A DNA stretch of 58,585 nucleotides from positions 1 through 58,585 of the forward strand of contig CAZKVQ010000014.1 in the NCBI GenBank assembly GCA_964556255.1. Reading direction: 5' to 3'. The DNA is from JACJWR01 sp964556255 (GTDB lineage: Bacteria; Actinomycetota; Actinomycetes; S36-B12; UBA10799). The notes under the pieces were generated by a model, which saw only the letters and a list, made by a program, of their open reading frames with translations, had not been told where the DNA came from and did not search any database. A program made the position numbers and the translations under genes. How positions within the stretch are numbered: the first letter of the stretch is position 1; every line of letters starts with the position of its first letter. Below are positions 1 through 8,425 of this stretch, one piece after another.

Positions 1-511
1 AGCGGTCCAGCTGCGCCTCCGGCAACGGATAGGTGCCATCCATGTCGACCGGATTCTGGGTGGCAATGACCAGGAAGGGCCGCGGTACCGGGTGGGTGAT
101 CCCGTCGACCGTCACCGTTCTCTCGGCCATCACCTCCAGCATGGCCGACTGCGTCTTGGGGGATGCCCGGTTGATCTCATCGGCCAGGATCACGTTGGCG
201 AAAACCGGTCCCGGATGAAACTCGAACGAGTCCTTCGACTGGTGGAAGACAGTCACGCCCGTGACGTCCGAGGGGAGCAGGTCAGGGGTGAACTGGATCC
301 GCGCTCCGGAGAGCCCCAACGAGGCGCTGAGTGAGCGGGCCAGCGATGTCTTGCCCAAGCCGGGGACGTCCTCGAGTAGCAGGTGCCCCTCGGCCAGCAG
401 CGCTGTCAACGCCAACTGGATCACGGCCGCCTTACCCTGGATGAACCGCTCCACGTTCTCCACGATCGTGCCGAACCGCGCCGCGAAGTACTGAGCCTGC
501 TCTGGCGTCAT
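1..511 (-). CDS. MoxR-family AAA+ ATPase (3' end beyond the window)
   Basis: This is the N-terminal part (170 residues visible) of a MoxR-type AAA+ ATPase, a chaperone-like ATPase family usually paired with DUF58 and von Willebrand A-domain proteins that would lie beyond the left edge. A Walker A loop DVPGLGKT is at residues 48-55, the Walker B ILADE at 108-112 followed by INRAS, and the sensor-1 stretch IATQNPVDMDGTYPLPEAQ is typical of MoxR. The ATG at 511 has an AAAGG sequence about ten bases upstream. It is divergent from the polymerase gene starting at 566. The client protein cannot be inferred from what is visible. Confidence 0.93.
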   Translation of the reverse strand, partial: MTPEQAQYFAARFGTIVENVERFIQGKAAVIQLALTALLAEGHLLLEDVPGLGKTSLARSLSASLGLSGARIQFTPDLLPSDVTGVTVFHQSKDSFEFHPGPVFANVILADEINRASPKTQSAMLEVMAERTVTVDGITHPVPRPFLVIATQNPVDMDGTYPLPEAQLDR

Positions 512-553
512 TGTGAAGGTACCTTTCGTCGTCCTGGCAGAGACTACCTGCGC

Positions 554-559
554 TACGGT
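554..559 (+). promoter_or_regulatory. -10 hexamer TACGGT of a leaderless promoter
   Basis: TACGGT ends six bases before the GTG at 566, so transcription would start on the start codon itself. No better ribosome-binding site is seen, and this supports GTG 566 as the start. Confidence 0.5.
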
Positions 560-565
560 GCAGGG

Positions 566-1612
566 GTGTCCGGCGACGTACGGGAAGTACCTGTGGGTGG
601 GCGAACCGTGCGGATCAGTAGCGCTTCCCGGCTGGTGTTCCCCGAGGTCGGTCTGACCAAGGGGGACATCGCGTCCTACTACGCGGCCGTGGCCCCGCGG
701 ATGCTCAAGATCCTGCGTGATCGCCCGACGACGCTGGAGCGCTGGCCGAAAGGCGTGCTTCCGGGCATGTCACTGGGGGAGGACGGTTTCTACCAGAAGC
801 GGATCCCCAAAGGCGCCCCTGCGTGGGTCGAGTCCGTCGAGATCACGTTTCCCTCCGGGCGTTCTGCGCGGGAAGTCTGCCCGACCGAGGAAGCGGTGAT
901 GGTGTGGGCGGCGCAGATCGGCACCGTGACGTTCCATCCGTGGCCGGTGACCCGCGCCGATGTCGAGCATCCGGATGAATTGCGGTTGGACTTCGATCCG
1001 CAGCCCGGAACCGACTTCTCCGACTGCGTCACGGCAGCGCTCGCAGCGCGTACCTTGATGCAGGAACTCGGCTGGGACTGCTTCGTCAAGACATCCGGTG
1101 GCCGAGGTGTCCACGTGTTCGTGCGGATAGCCCCGGACTGGGACTTCGTCGGTGTACGCCACGCTGCCATCGGCATCGGCCGGGAGTTGGAACGTCGAAT
1201 GCCCGAGCTGGTCACCACATCGTGGTGGAAGGAGGAGAGGGGTCGTCGCATCTTCGTCGACTTCAACCAGACCGCCAAGGACCGCACCATGGCGTCTGCC
1301 TACTCGATCCGCGCCCGGCCTGGGGCCCTGGTGTCCACCCCGCTGTCCTGGGATGAGTTGCCCCATGTCTCACCTGACGAGTTCACGCCTGCCGAGGTGA
1401 CCGCCCGGATGGCGGCCCCAGACCCGTGGTCGGGGTTCGGCCGAGTTGCGTGCGATCTGGCGCCGGCTCTGCGACTGTTCGAAGCCGATCTCGAGCGTGG
1501 TCTGGGCGACCTGCCGTATCCACCGGAGTACCCCAAGATGCCCGGCGAGCCCAAACGTGTTCAGCCGAGCAAGGACGCAGATCGCAACCGTGGCGCGGAT
1601 CCGCACGGTTGA
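566..1612 (+). CDS. Stand-alone LigD-type DNA polymerase/primase domain protein
   Basis: The 348-residue product is a polymerase domain (PolDom) of the archaeo-eukaryotic primase superfamily, as found in the multidomain repair ligase LigD and as stand-alone PolD proteins in mycobacteria. It has the paired metal-binding aspartates in LDFDPQPG near residues 142-144, the nucleotide-binding TSGGRGVHV near 176-184, and the family signature FNQTAKDRTMASAYSIR. No ligase or phosphoesterase domain is attached, and no Ku gene is seen nearby. The family fills gaps and can insert ribonucleotides in end joining or excision repair; the role here is inferred. The reading frame stays open upstream to 383, but that part antisense-overlaps moxR, so GTG 566 is preferred. 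Confidence 0.9.
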   Translation: MSGDVREVPVGGRTVRISSASRLVFPEVGLTKGDIASYYAAVAPRMLKILRDRPTTLERWPKGVLPGMSLGEDGFYQKRIPKGAPAWVESVEITFPSGRSAREVCPTEEAVMVWAAQIGTVTFHPWPVTRADVEHPDELRLDFDPQPGTDFSDCVTAALAARTLMQELGWDCFVKTSGGRGVHVFVRIAPDWDFVGVRHAAIGIGRELERRMPELVTTSWWKEERGRRIFVDFNQTAKDRTMASAYSIRARPGALVSTPLSWDELPHVSPDEFTPAEVTARMAAPDPWSGFGRVACDLAPALRLFEADLERGLGDLPYPPEYPKMPGEPKRVQPSKDADRNRGADPHG

Positions 1613-1624
1613 TAATCGGTGCGC

Positions 1625-2197
1625 TCAGGACCAGTTCGCGGCGTCCCCATGGTGGTCTGCGGTGGCCGCGTTGGCCAGACCGGCTGCCCAATGCTGTGCC
1701 CGGACCAATTCGGATTCCGGTAGCCGCGTGGCCTTGTCCACCAGGAAGCTCTCCGGTTGGGCTATCAGCTGATAGCCGTGCTTCTTTAGCCTGCTGGCAA
1801 TGGCCTTGGATGCGCGGCCCGTGAGGACGGCACGGGCGTCCAACCGGGTGTCGAATGCGGCCGCGAGACGGTTGCCACCATCGGGAAGGTCGTTGAACCA
1901 GTCCCGAAGTCCGGGGTCGTCGCAGTGCGGGTCCATTGTCAGCGGCTCGGTACCGTGCTTGGCGGCGTCGTCGGCCGCAGAGGCACGCGCAGACTCCCGG
2001 GACTTCCGCGAGCTCAGCGTGTGGACGTGCGTCGGTCCCCCGACGACCAGCAGGTCGGCAGCCGCGACGACCTCAGGGGTGGCGCCGGAGACCGGGACGA
2101 CGTCGACTGGACCCGACGAGGCCAGGGCTTCTCCGATCTGATCCGCTATCTGGTGGGTGTTGCCGTACATCGACTCGTAGACGACGAGCGATCGCAT
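1625..2197 (-). CDS. Flavodoxin-domain protein
   Basis: A 190-residue protein with a flavodoxin fold. The N-terminal strand LVVYES is followed by the FMN phosphate-binding loop SMYGNT at residues 9-14, and LLVVGGPTHVHTLS is the second FMN-contacting loop seen in flavodoxin-like proteins. It probably binds FMN and carries electrons or reduces a small substrate; no partner is adjacent. The ATG at 2197 follows AGGAG at a seven-base spacing. It converges with the polymerase gene (12-base gap). Confidence 0.85.
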   Translation of the reverse strand: MRSLVVYESMYGNTHQIADQIGEALASSGPVDVVPVSGATPEVVAAADLLVVGGPTHVHTLSSRKSRESARASAADDAAKHGTEPLTMDPHCDDPGLRDWFNDLPDGGNRLAAAFDTRLDARAVLTGRASKAIASRLKKHGYQLIAQPESFLVDKATRLPESELVRAQHWAAGLANAATADHHGDAANWS

Positions 2198-2274
2198 GTC
2201 CAGACTCCTCTGCTGTCGGCTGTATGTGTGCTGGTGGCGGGTCGCCGGGCCCGAGTCGGCGTCGCCGCTCCGAT

Positions 2275-3597
2275 CTATTCGTGGGTGGAGGCTCGCTCGT
2301 AGGTGACCACTCGGTCCCGGCCTTCGGCCTTGGCTCGGTACAGAGCCCGGTCCGCCTTGCGCAGCAGCGTCTCCGGATCGTCACCTTCCCCCGCGAGGGC
2401 GACGCCGAGGCTGAGAGTCACGTTGATCAGATCCGACCCCACTCGGAAGGGCTCGTCCATCGCCTGCTGGATCTCGTGGGCGACCGATTCCGCCGCCGCA
2501 GCCGAGGAGATGCCCGAAAGGGCGACCACGATCTCGTCTCCGCCCAGTCGCGCCACCAGATCCTCCGGTCGGACTGCGGAGGTGATTCGACGTGCCACGT
2601 CGAACAGCACTCGATCCCCTGCGGCGTGGCCGTACCTGTCGTTGATGGGTTTGAAGCCGTCGATATCGGCGAACACCACCGCGACACGTGGCGGCTCGCC
2701 TTCGTTGTCAGCCATCATTGTCGCCATGTGATTGCTGAAGGCACCCCGGGTGAGCAACTCGGTGAGCTGATCATGCGTGGCAAGGAAGCGAAGTTCCTCG
2801 CGGGACTCATGTTCGACCTGGATGTCGCGCAGGGCGTCGATTCCGCCGACAACCTGTCCCTGATCGTTCATGAGGGCCTTACCGCGAACCGCCATCCATC
2901 GCCAGCCGCCGCTTCGGGTGGCGAATCGAGCTTCCATCGTGCCTGACTCCATCTCCCTTCCGATCAGGTCTCGTCGTACTCCGCGGAGATGGTGCAGGTC
3001 CTCCGGATGCATGAGTCGGGAGAGTCTCGTCCCGATGATGTCCTCGGTGGACCAGCCGAGCACATGTTCGATCGACAGCGAAACCCAGGTGATCGTGCCA
3101 TCCGAACCGGTCTCGGCCACGACGTCGGACGAATTCTCGGCGAGCATGCGGAAGTGGGCCTCGGCTTCCGCCAGACGTTGCTGGGCCAGCACCTCGGCAT
3201 GGATGTCACGAAGTCCCGCGACGCGGCCGAGCAGCGTGCCATCCTCATCGCGTATCTCACGGGAGCGGACCGACATCCAGCGCCAACCGCCGTCCGCCTG
3301 TCGACACCGGAAACGTTCCGCCTCGAACTCGCCGGCGGTCGCCTGCGCCCGCTTTGCGTACAGAACTTCGAGGTCGTCAGGGTGTAGGAAGTCGGCTGCC
3401 GTCGTGCCCACTACGTCCGCCGGGTTCCATCCGAGCACCTCACGTACGGCTGGAGACACCCACCGATAGGTGTTGTCGGGCGCGATGTCCAGCACGACAT
3501 CGGTCACGTTCTCCAGCATTGTCTGCAGCAGGCGCTCGCGGCTGGACGGCTCATGTTGACTACCGCCTGCGATCCATTGCTTCCGCTGAGTGTCCAT
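2275..3597 (-). CDS. PAS-PAS-GGDEF diguanylate cyclase
   Basis: A soluble 440-residue sensor-cyclase. Two PAS domains (about residues 20-130 and 145-255, each ending in the PAC-like blocks RWMSVRSREI and RWMAVRGKAL) precede a GGDEF domain. The active-site loop reads GGDEI at 352-356, a mild variant of GGDEF, with the metal-site FADIDGFKPIND upstream. RPED five residues before GGDEI fits the inhibitory I-site RxxD. It should make cyclic di-GMP in response to a cytosolic signal. No membrane segment is seen. A GTG six bases further upstream (3603) is possible, but ATG 3597 is preceded by TAACGT at eight bases, which fits a leaderless start. Confidence 0.92.
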   Translation of the reverse strand: MDTQRKQWIAGGSQHEPSSRERLLQTMLENVTDVVLDIAPDNTYRWVSPAVREVLGWNPADVVGTTAADFLHPDDLEVLYAKRAQATAGEFEAERFRCRQADGGWRWMSVRSREIRDEDGTLLGRVAGLRDIHAEVLAQQRLAEAEAHFRMLAENSSDVVAETGSDGTITWVSLSIEHVLGWSTEDIIGTRLSRLMHPEDLHHLRGVRRDLIGREMESGTMEARFATRSGGWRWMAVRGKALMNDQGQVVGGIDALRDIQVEHESREELRFLATHDQLTELLTRGAFSNHMATMMADNEGEPPRVAVVFADIDGFKPINDRYGHAAGDRVLFDVARRITSAVRPEDLVARLGGDEIVVALSGISSAAAAESVAHEIQQAMDEPFRVGSDLINVTLSLGVALAGEGDDPETLLRKADRALYRAKAEGRDRVVTYERASTHE

Positions 3598-3704
3598 CGG
3601 CACCTACGTTATATGCCGAACAGCGGGTAACGGCACGACACCCCCGGGAGCATTCTGTCCATGCGAGCCTGCCAATCAATGGGCATCGGGGGGTGCATTG
3701 CCCC

Positions 3705-3710
3705 TACATT
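3705..3710 (+). promoter_or_regulatory. -10 hexamer TACATT of a leaderless promoter
   Basis: TACATT ends six bases before ATG 3717. There is no Shine-Dalgarno sequence in the short spacer CAGGCT. Confidence 0.5.
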
Positions 3711-3716
3711 CAGGCT

Positions 3717-5243
3717 ATGGCGACCGCGACCACGCAAATCAAACTGACCGACAAGCCCACGGCGATCCCGGTGCTGTTCCTGGGCTTCATGGGTGCGATC
3801 CAGATGTCCGACCCGATCGTGGCGAGTCTGGCGCTGGTGAAGGCCACCAAGGCATTGAGTTTCAGTCCCGCGATGCAAGCCTTGGCGGCGTCCATCTCCA
3901 CGCTGGCCCTGGCGGCCACGGTCGTTCCCACCGGGGTCATCGCCGACAAGATCGGGCGTCGCAAGATGCTCGTCATCGCGCTGATCCTGACAGCGCTGGG
4001 CGATGTCATCGCAGCGATCGCACCCGCCTCGGGGGTGTTCCTGCTGGGCCGGGCCATCACCGGTGTCGGGCTCGGCGCGGTGTTCGCCTGTTCCTTCGGA
4101 TTCGTTCGGTCGTTGGTGACGGATAGGGCCTTGGCGCCGGCCCTGGGGATCTTCGCCGCAATGTGCTCCATCCCGCTGTTCATCATCATGCCGCTGGGCT
4201 CGGCTCTTGCAGGCGTCAGTTGGCGGGCGGCCTTCCTGCTGATCCCGGTGCTCTCGCTCATCTGCGCGGCCCTGTGCTTCAAGCTGTTGCCCAACCTGCC
4301 ACCGGTGGCTGGCGGGAAGAAGGAGTACTGGGGTCTGCTGGCGTTGGGCATCGGGGTAGTGGGTCTGCTCATCGGTGTCAGCAGCGCTGCGAAGAACATC
4401 CTTTCGCCCAACGCATACGTGCCTTTGATCGTCGGAATCCTGGCGATAGCAGCCTTCATCCTCATCGAAGGCAAGGCCGAGAACCGTACCTATCCCGTGG
4501 AGATTTTCAAGAGCCCGCTCTTCCTCGTTGGCGCCCTCGGCGGCTTCGCGTGGAACGCGGCCTCCGCCGTCGGCACCCTGCTGAGTTCCAACCTGTGGCA
4601 GTACGTCGACGGATTCACGCCGCTACAGGCATCGATCCGGCAACTGCCCATCATCCTGTTCAGCATCATCGCCTCGGTGCTCGCGGGCAGGGTCATCGGT
4701 AAAGGCAGGTCCTCGGTCGGCGTCCTGGTGGCTGGTGGCGTCATCACGACTGCTGGGTTGATCATCACCGGGTTGCTGGCGCCGCAGGCCTCCGGATGGC
4801 TGTTCCTGGCGGCCTTCAGCGTGGCCTTCTTCGGCTGTGGTGTGATGACCGTGCCGCAGAGCCAGATGTTCGTGCAGGAGGCGCCACAGGAGTTCTACGG
4901 ACCCGTGACCTCCTCTCGAACCTGCGTGGGGCAGTTGGCGTACGCCATCGGGCTTGCAGGTGGCGCGGCGATCGCAAGTTCGGTGACGGCCTCCCGGCTC
5001 GTCTCCGACGCCAATCTCTCCAGCGATGCGGCGGCGCAGGAGACGAAGGCGTTCCTCACCGGCGGGGCAACCGCGGTCGCGAACATCAAGGACTACTACA
5101 CGGCAGGGTTCACATCAGCGATGTTCATCTTCGCCGGCCTGGTGGCAGTGTGCACGATCATCATCCTGCTGCTCGGTCGCAAGGCAGCAGCCCGCTCGAG
5201 GCACCACGCGGCCGCCCAGGTCGGCGCTCCAGCCAGCGCTTAG
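3717..5243 (+). CDS. Major facilitator superfamily transporter
   Basis: A 508-residue MFS permease with many hydrophobic segments. The loop between helices 2 and 3 carries the motif GVIADKIGRRK (about residues 79-89), the hallmark of MFS motif A, and GRAITGVGLGAVFA is the helix 4 region. Length and helix number fit a 12-14 TMS drug/metabolite:H+ antiporter. The substrate is unknown. It is monocistronic as far as can be seen; the GTPase downstream has its own candidate promoter. The start at 3717 is chosen because the upstream frame lies over the divergent cyclase promoter. Confidence 0.88.
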   Translation: MATATTQIKLTDKPTAIPVLFLGFMGAIQMSDPIVASLALVKATKALSFSPAMQALAASISTLALAATVVPTGVIADKIGRRKMLVIALILTALGDVIAAIAPASGVFLLGRAITGVGLGAVFACSFGFVRSLVTDRALAPALGIFAAMCSIPLFIIMPLGSALAGVSWRAAFLLIPVLSLICAALCFKLLPNLPPVAGGKKEYWGLLALGIGVVGLLIGVSSAAKNILSPNAYVPLIVGILAIAAFILIEGKAENRTYPVEIFKSPLFLVGALGGFAWNAASAVGTLLSSNLWQYVDGFTPLQASIRQLPIILFSIIASVLAGRVIGKGRSSVGVLVAGGVITTAGLIITGLLAPQASGWLFLAAFSVAFFGCGVMTVPQSQMFVQEAPQEFYGPVTSSRTCVGQLAYAIGLAGGAAIASSVTASRLVSDANLSSDAAAQETKAFLTGGATAVANIKDYYTAGFTSAMFIFAGLVAVCTIIILLLGRKAAARSRHHAAAQVGAPASA

Positions 5244-5282
5244 GGTTGGTCGCTGCGCGGCGCGGGTCGCACCTGCCCATGT

Positions 5283-5288
5283 CAGACT
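5283..5288 (+). promoter_or_regulatory. Possible -10 hexamer CAGACT (leaderless)
   Basis: CAGACT ends six bases before ATG 5295. It departs from TANNNT only in the first base. Weaker than the TANNNT examples. Confidence 0.35.
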
Positions 5289-5294
5289 TGGCCC

Positions 5295-6434
5295 ATGGCC
5301 GACTACGACGCTGAGGACATCACCCGGCTCTTCGCACAGCGACACCGGGAGGCGGTCGCCGAACTCGGGTGCTTCAACCTTGCAGTGTTCGGCAAGACCG
5401 GCACCGGCAAGAGCACCTTGATCAATGCGATCTTCGGTCGGGAGGTGGCCGTCACCGGAACCGGCGCCCCCGTCACCGCCGGCCTGGACTACTACGCCCA
5501 CCCCGACGGCATCCTGGGCATCTACGACTCCCGCGGTTTCGAGATGGGAGAGGCGGGGGAGCACGTACTCGCCAGCCTGCAGCAGATCGTTGACGAGTCT
5601 CGTCGGAAGCCGCTGCCCGAGCAGATCCACGCTGCCTGGTACACCCTGCGGTGGAGCGACCGGCGCTTCGAATCCCGGCAGGCCGAATTCGTGCGGAAAC
5701 TGTCCGACCTGGTGCCGGTCATATTCGTCTTGACCCAAGTGCCGGCGAACCTCGCAGGTCAGAAACACCAGGACGCCGTTCAGCTCGCGCGTTACGTCGA
5801 GGCCCAGATGCTGCCATTGTCCCCGGGCAGCACTGTGTATCTGACGAACGCGTTGGCCGACGAGTTCACGGGCAGCCCGGTGCACGGGCTGCAGGACCTG
5901 CTCACTGCGACCTTCGCGACCGCGCCCGAGGCGGCTCGGCGCGCCCTGACCGCGGCCCAACTCATCGACCGGGAGCGTAAAAGACAGGAGGCCAAAGGCG
6001 TCATCATTGCTGCAACAGGCTCAGCGCTGGCCACAGGCGTCACGCCCATACCTTTCAGCGATGCGGCGATCCTGGTCCCGATTCAGATCGGAATGATCGC
6101 CCGGATCACCGCGGTCTACGGGCTGACGGTGCCGGGGAACCAGTTGGCGAGCCTCGTCGGTTCCTTGATCCTGGCTGGCGGAGCAACCACCGCGGGGCGG
6201 TGGTTGGTGGCTTCGGCGTTGCGGTTCGTACCAGGCGGTCAGCTGCCGGCCATGGCCATCTCGGGCGGTGTGGCTGCGTCGTTGACCGGCGCTATGGGGT
6301 GGGCCTGGGTGGCGGTGTGCGACCGACTCTTGGCCGATCCGGCGCTGATCGACTCCCCGGAGTTGAAGGCGATCTTCAGCGAGGAGTTCGCCAAGCGCTT
6401 CCGATTGTCGGCGTCGAAGAAGAAGGCGAGCTGA
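5295..6434 (+). CDS. Era-like GTPase with DUF697-like membrane-associating C-terminus
   Basis: A 379-residue P-loop GTPase. G1 is GKTGTGKST (about residues 34-42), G3 is DSRG near 79-82, and the usual G4 N/TKxD position reads LTQVPAN, which lacks the guanine-selecting Asp. The C-terminal third has long small-residue hydrophobic stretches (for example VIIAATGSALATGVTPIPF, and QIGMIARITAVYGL) as in the DUF697 domain of GTPases that associate with membranes. The biological process is unknown. It is convergent with the WS/DGAT gene, with a six-base gap. Confidence 0.8.
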   Translation: MADYDAEDITRLFAQRHREAVAELGCFNLAVFGKTGTGKSTLINAIFGREVAVTGTGAPVTAGLDYYAHPDGILGIYDSRGFEMGEAGEHVLASLQQIVDESRRKPLPEQIHAAWYTLRWSDRRFESRQAEFVRKLSDLVPVIFVLTQVPANLAGQKHQDAVQLARYVEAQMLPLSPGSTVYLTNALADEFTGSPVHGLQDLLTATFATAPEAARRALTAAQLIDRERKRQEAKGVIIAATGSALATGVTPIPFSDAAILVPIQIGMIARITAVYGLTVPGNQLASLVGSLILAGGATTAGRWLVASALRFVPGGQLPAMAISGGVAASLTGAMGWAWVAVCDRLLADPALIDSPELKAIFSEEFAKRFRLSASKKKAS

Positions 6435-6440
6435 ACGCCG

Positions 6441-7823
6441 TCAGTCGACCGTGTCCAGCACATCGTCGAGACCGGACTGGATGCAGGCCATCAGTTGCTC
6501 CGGATCGGGCACCGACTCGGTATCGATGTTGACCCCGATCTCCGCGTAGCCGTTGTACGACATCAGCGCCACGTTGACCGCCGCGCCACCCTTCGGGGCC
6601 AGAGGGATCATCCGCGTCACCGCCGCGCCGGCGAGGAACACGGCGAAAGGCGGTCCCGGCACGTTGGTGACCACGACATCCGTGCCCTTCATGAGTCCAC
6701 CGGCGATGCGGGTGGTGATCGGCCGCGGCAGTACCGTGAGCAGTTTGTAGACCTGATCGCTCAGCGCGAGGGCAGGTTCCTCCCGGGCCTGTTTCAACAG
6801 CGGGGAGTACTGCCGGATACGGCGGGCGGCATCGGACTCGTTGAGCGGCATCGGGAAGCGGGCCGGGATCCATCGGTTGCCGCCCCCGGTGTCACCGGCC
6901 GAGCGTCGGTTCACCGGCATGTGGATGCGGAGATCCTCGGGGAGTTCGCCGAGTTCCTCATGGTAGGTACGCATGCCGCCGAGCACCCCCGCGACGAAGG
7001 CGTCATTGAGGGTGCCACCGGCCTGCTTACCCGCCTTCTTCAATCCGTCCAGCGGCACGGAGGTGTCGCCGAACCAGACGGAAAGAGATCGCTGGGTCAT
7101 CACCGGCGACAGCGGCACCGAAGCCGGTCCGAGCACGCGGGTGGCGGATTCGACGAGTTGTTGACCCGCCAGCAGCGAGCCGAAGGGGTCGGTCACGGCT
7201 TCACGGGTGATTCCAAGCGCCTTTCGCACGGCGCCGACGCCATCGTTGAGCAAGCTCTGCACCCCGTAGGCGGTGCCTTGTTCGATTCTGTCCGCGAGAT
7301 CGGCGACGTCGCCGGTGGGGCCCTCGGGCATGTCGGTCGGGTCACCAGCGTCGGCCGACATGTCCAGCATGGCGGCCGCGAGTTGCAGCCCGCCGACTCC
7401 GTCGGTGATCGAGTGGTGGATCTTGATCGCGACCGCAGAACCGCCACTGGCCAGTCCAGTGATGATCAACATCTCCCACAGCGGTCGCGCCCGATCGAAG
7501 TCCTGCTCGGCCCAGTGCGCCAAAGCAGCCATCAGATCCGCGTGCTTGGCCGCCTTCTTGGGCAGCAGTTGATTGTGGATGTGGTAGTCGAGGTCGAAGT
7601 TCGGATCGGTTTCCCAGCGCGGTGGTGCGATCGAGAATGGATTGCCGATGGCGCGCTGCCGCAACTGCGGAACCATCCGGGTCATCCGGTCGACGCGGAA
7701 GAGTAGGCGCTCCTCGTCCGGCGGCCCATCGAGTTCCGCCACCATGACGATGACCGAGCGCAGCACCGGGTCATCCTCAACGCCGAACATCACGGCATCG
7801 AACGCGCCCATCCTTGGATCCAT
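6441..7823 (-). CDS. WS/DGAT-family acyltransferase (wax ester / triacylglycerol synthase)
   Basis: A 460-residue bifunctional-type wax ester synthase/acyl-CoA:diacylglycerol acyltransferase. The catalytic motif HHxxxDG is present as KIHHSITDGVGG, preceded by the PLWEMLII strand, and NDAFVAGVLGGMRTYHEEL and VTNVPGPPFAVFLAGA are later conserved blocks. The family joins acyl-CoA to diacylglycerol or a fatty alcohol to make storage lipid. plsC and plsB lie 2.3 kb away on the same strand, which fits a glycerolipid locus. ATG 7823 has GGAGG at about eight bases; the ATG two codons upstream (7829) lies too close to that site. Confidence 0.92.
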   Translation of the reverse strand: MDPRMGAFDAVMFGVEDDPVLRSVIVMVAELDGPPDEERLLFRVDRMTRMVPQLRQRAIGNPFSIAPPRWETDPNFDLDYHIHNQLLPKKAAKHADLMAALAHWAEQDFDRARPLWEMLIITGLASGGSAVAIKIHHSITDGVGGLQLAAAMLDMSADAGDPTDMPEGPTGDVADLADRIEQGTAYGVQSLLNDGVGAVRKALGITREAVTDPFGSLLAGQQLVESATRVLGPASVPLSPVMTQRSLSVWFGDTSVPLDGLKKAGKQAGGTLNDAFVAGVLGGMRTYHEELGELPEDLRIHMPVNRRSAGDTGGGNRWIPARFPMPLNESDAARRIRQYSPLLKQAREEPALALSDQVYKLLTVLPRPITTRIAGGLMKGTDVVVTNVPGPPFAVFLAGAAVTRMIPLAPKGGAAVNVALMSYNGYAEIGVNIDTESVPDPEQLMACIQSGLDDVLDTVD

Positions 7824-7853
7824 GGCCATTCCCTCCGAAGTCTCTTGTGGGCG

Positions 7854-7859
7854 ACTTTA
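7854..7859 (-). promoter_or_regulatory. Candidate -10 hexamer TAAAGT for the WS/DGAT gene
   Basis: Read on the minus strand, TAAAGT lies about 30 bases upstream of ATG 7823, leaving a short leader that contains GGAGG. No clear -35 is seen. Confidence 0.35.
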
Positions 7860-7921
7860 GACCGTTACGTGTGGCCGACGCTGGCCGTCGGCCAACAGCT
7901 TGCCCGGGATCGGCCCTCGGG

Positions 7922-7927
7922 TAGGTT
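7922..7927 (+). promoter_or_regulatory. -10 hexamer TAGGTT of a leaderless promoter
   Basis: TAGGTT ends six bases before GTG 7934 of the Nudix gene. Confidence 0.5.
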
Positions 7928-7933
7928 GAGCGA

Positions 7934-8425
7934 GTGGCGCCATCTGACGGCAACGGCTGGGTTGAATGCACGTGTGGCGGCAGGCACTGGGGTCGCAATG
8001 GGGCGGCAGGGATGTTCCTGGTGGCCTGGCCGGAGTCGCCCGACCCCCGACTGCCGCTGCCCGATGAAGCATTGGTGCTGTTGCAGCACCGCGCACTGTG
8101 GTCCCATGAGGGCGGCACCTGGGGACTACCCGGCGGGGCCAGGGACAGCCACGAGAACTCGGTGGAAACTGCCGTCCGCGAGGCGATGGAGGAGACGGGG
8201 ATCGACGCCTCTCAAGCCACGGTGCTGGGAACCCTCCACACCGATCATGGGAACTGGTCCTACGACACCATCGTGATGTACGTCGACCACACACCGGAGC
8301 CGATCAGCAACCACGAGAGCGAGGAGCTGCGGTGGGTGCCGGTCTCGGACATCGAGGCCTTGCCGCTGCACAGCGGCTTCGCCGCCGCACTGCCGCGACT
8401 GACCGGACCCCCGGCGGAGCTGTGA
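7934..8425 (+). CDS. Nudix hydrolase
   Basis: A 163-residue Nudix hydrolase. The Nudix box GX5EX7REUXEEXGU is intact, running from GGARDSHE to REAMEETGI (residues about 65-88), so Mg2+-dependent pyrophosphohydrolase activity is expected on a nucleoside diphosphate derivative. An N-terminal CTCGGRHWG stretch resembles other actinobacterial Nudix proteins of this kind. The substrate is not determined. The stop codon overlaps the GTG start of the uracil-DNA glycosylase gene by four bases (GTGA), so the two are co-translated, which hints at nucleotide-pool sanitation linked to repair. Confidence 0.9.
   Translation: MAPSDGNGWVECTCGGRHWGRNGAAGMFLVAWPESPDPRLPLPDEALVLLQHRALWSHEGGTWGLPGGARDSHENSVETAVREAMEETGIDASQATVLGTLHTDHGNWSYDTIVMYVDHTPEPISNHESEELRWVPVSDIEALPLHSGFAAALPRLTGPPAEL

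Noticed and set aside
383..565. Extension of the LigD-type polymerase frame to 383
   Set aside because: It runs antisense through the start of moxR, has no polymerase-domain similarity, and GTG 566 has a -10 hexamer at six bases.
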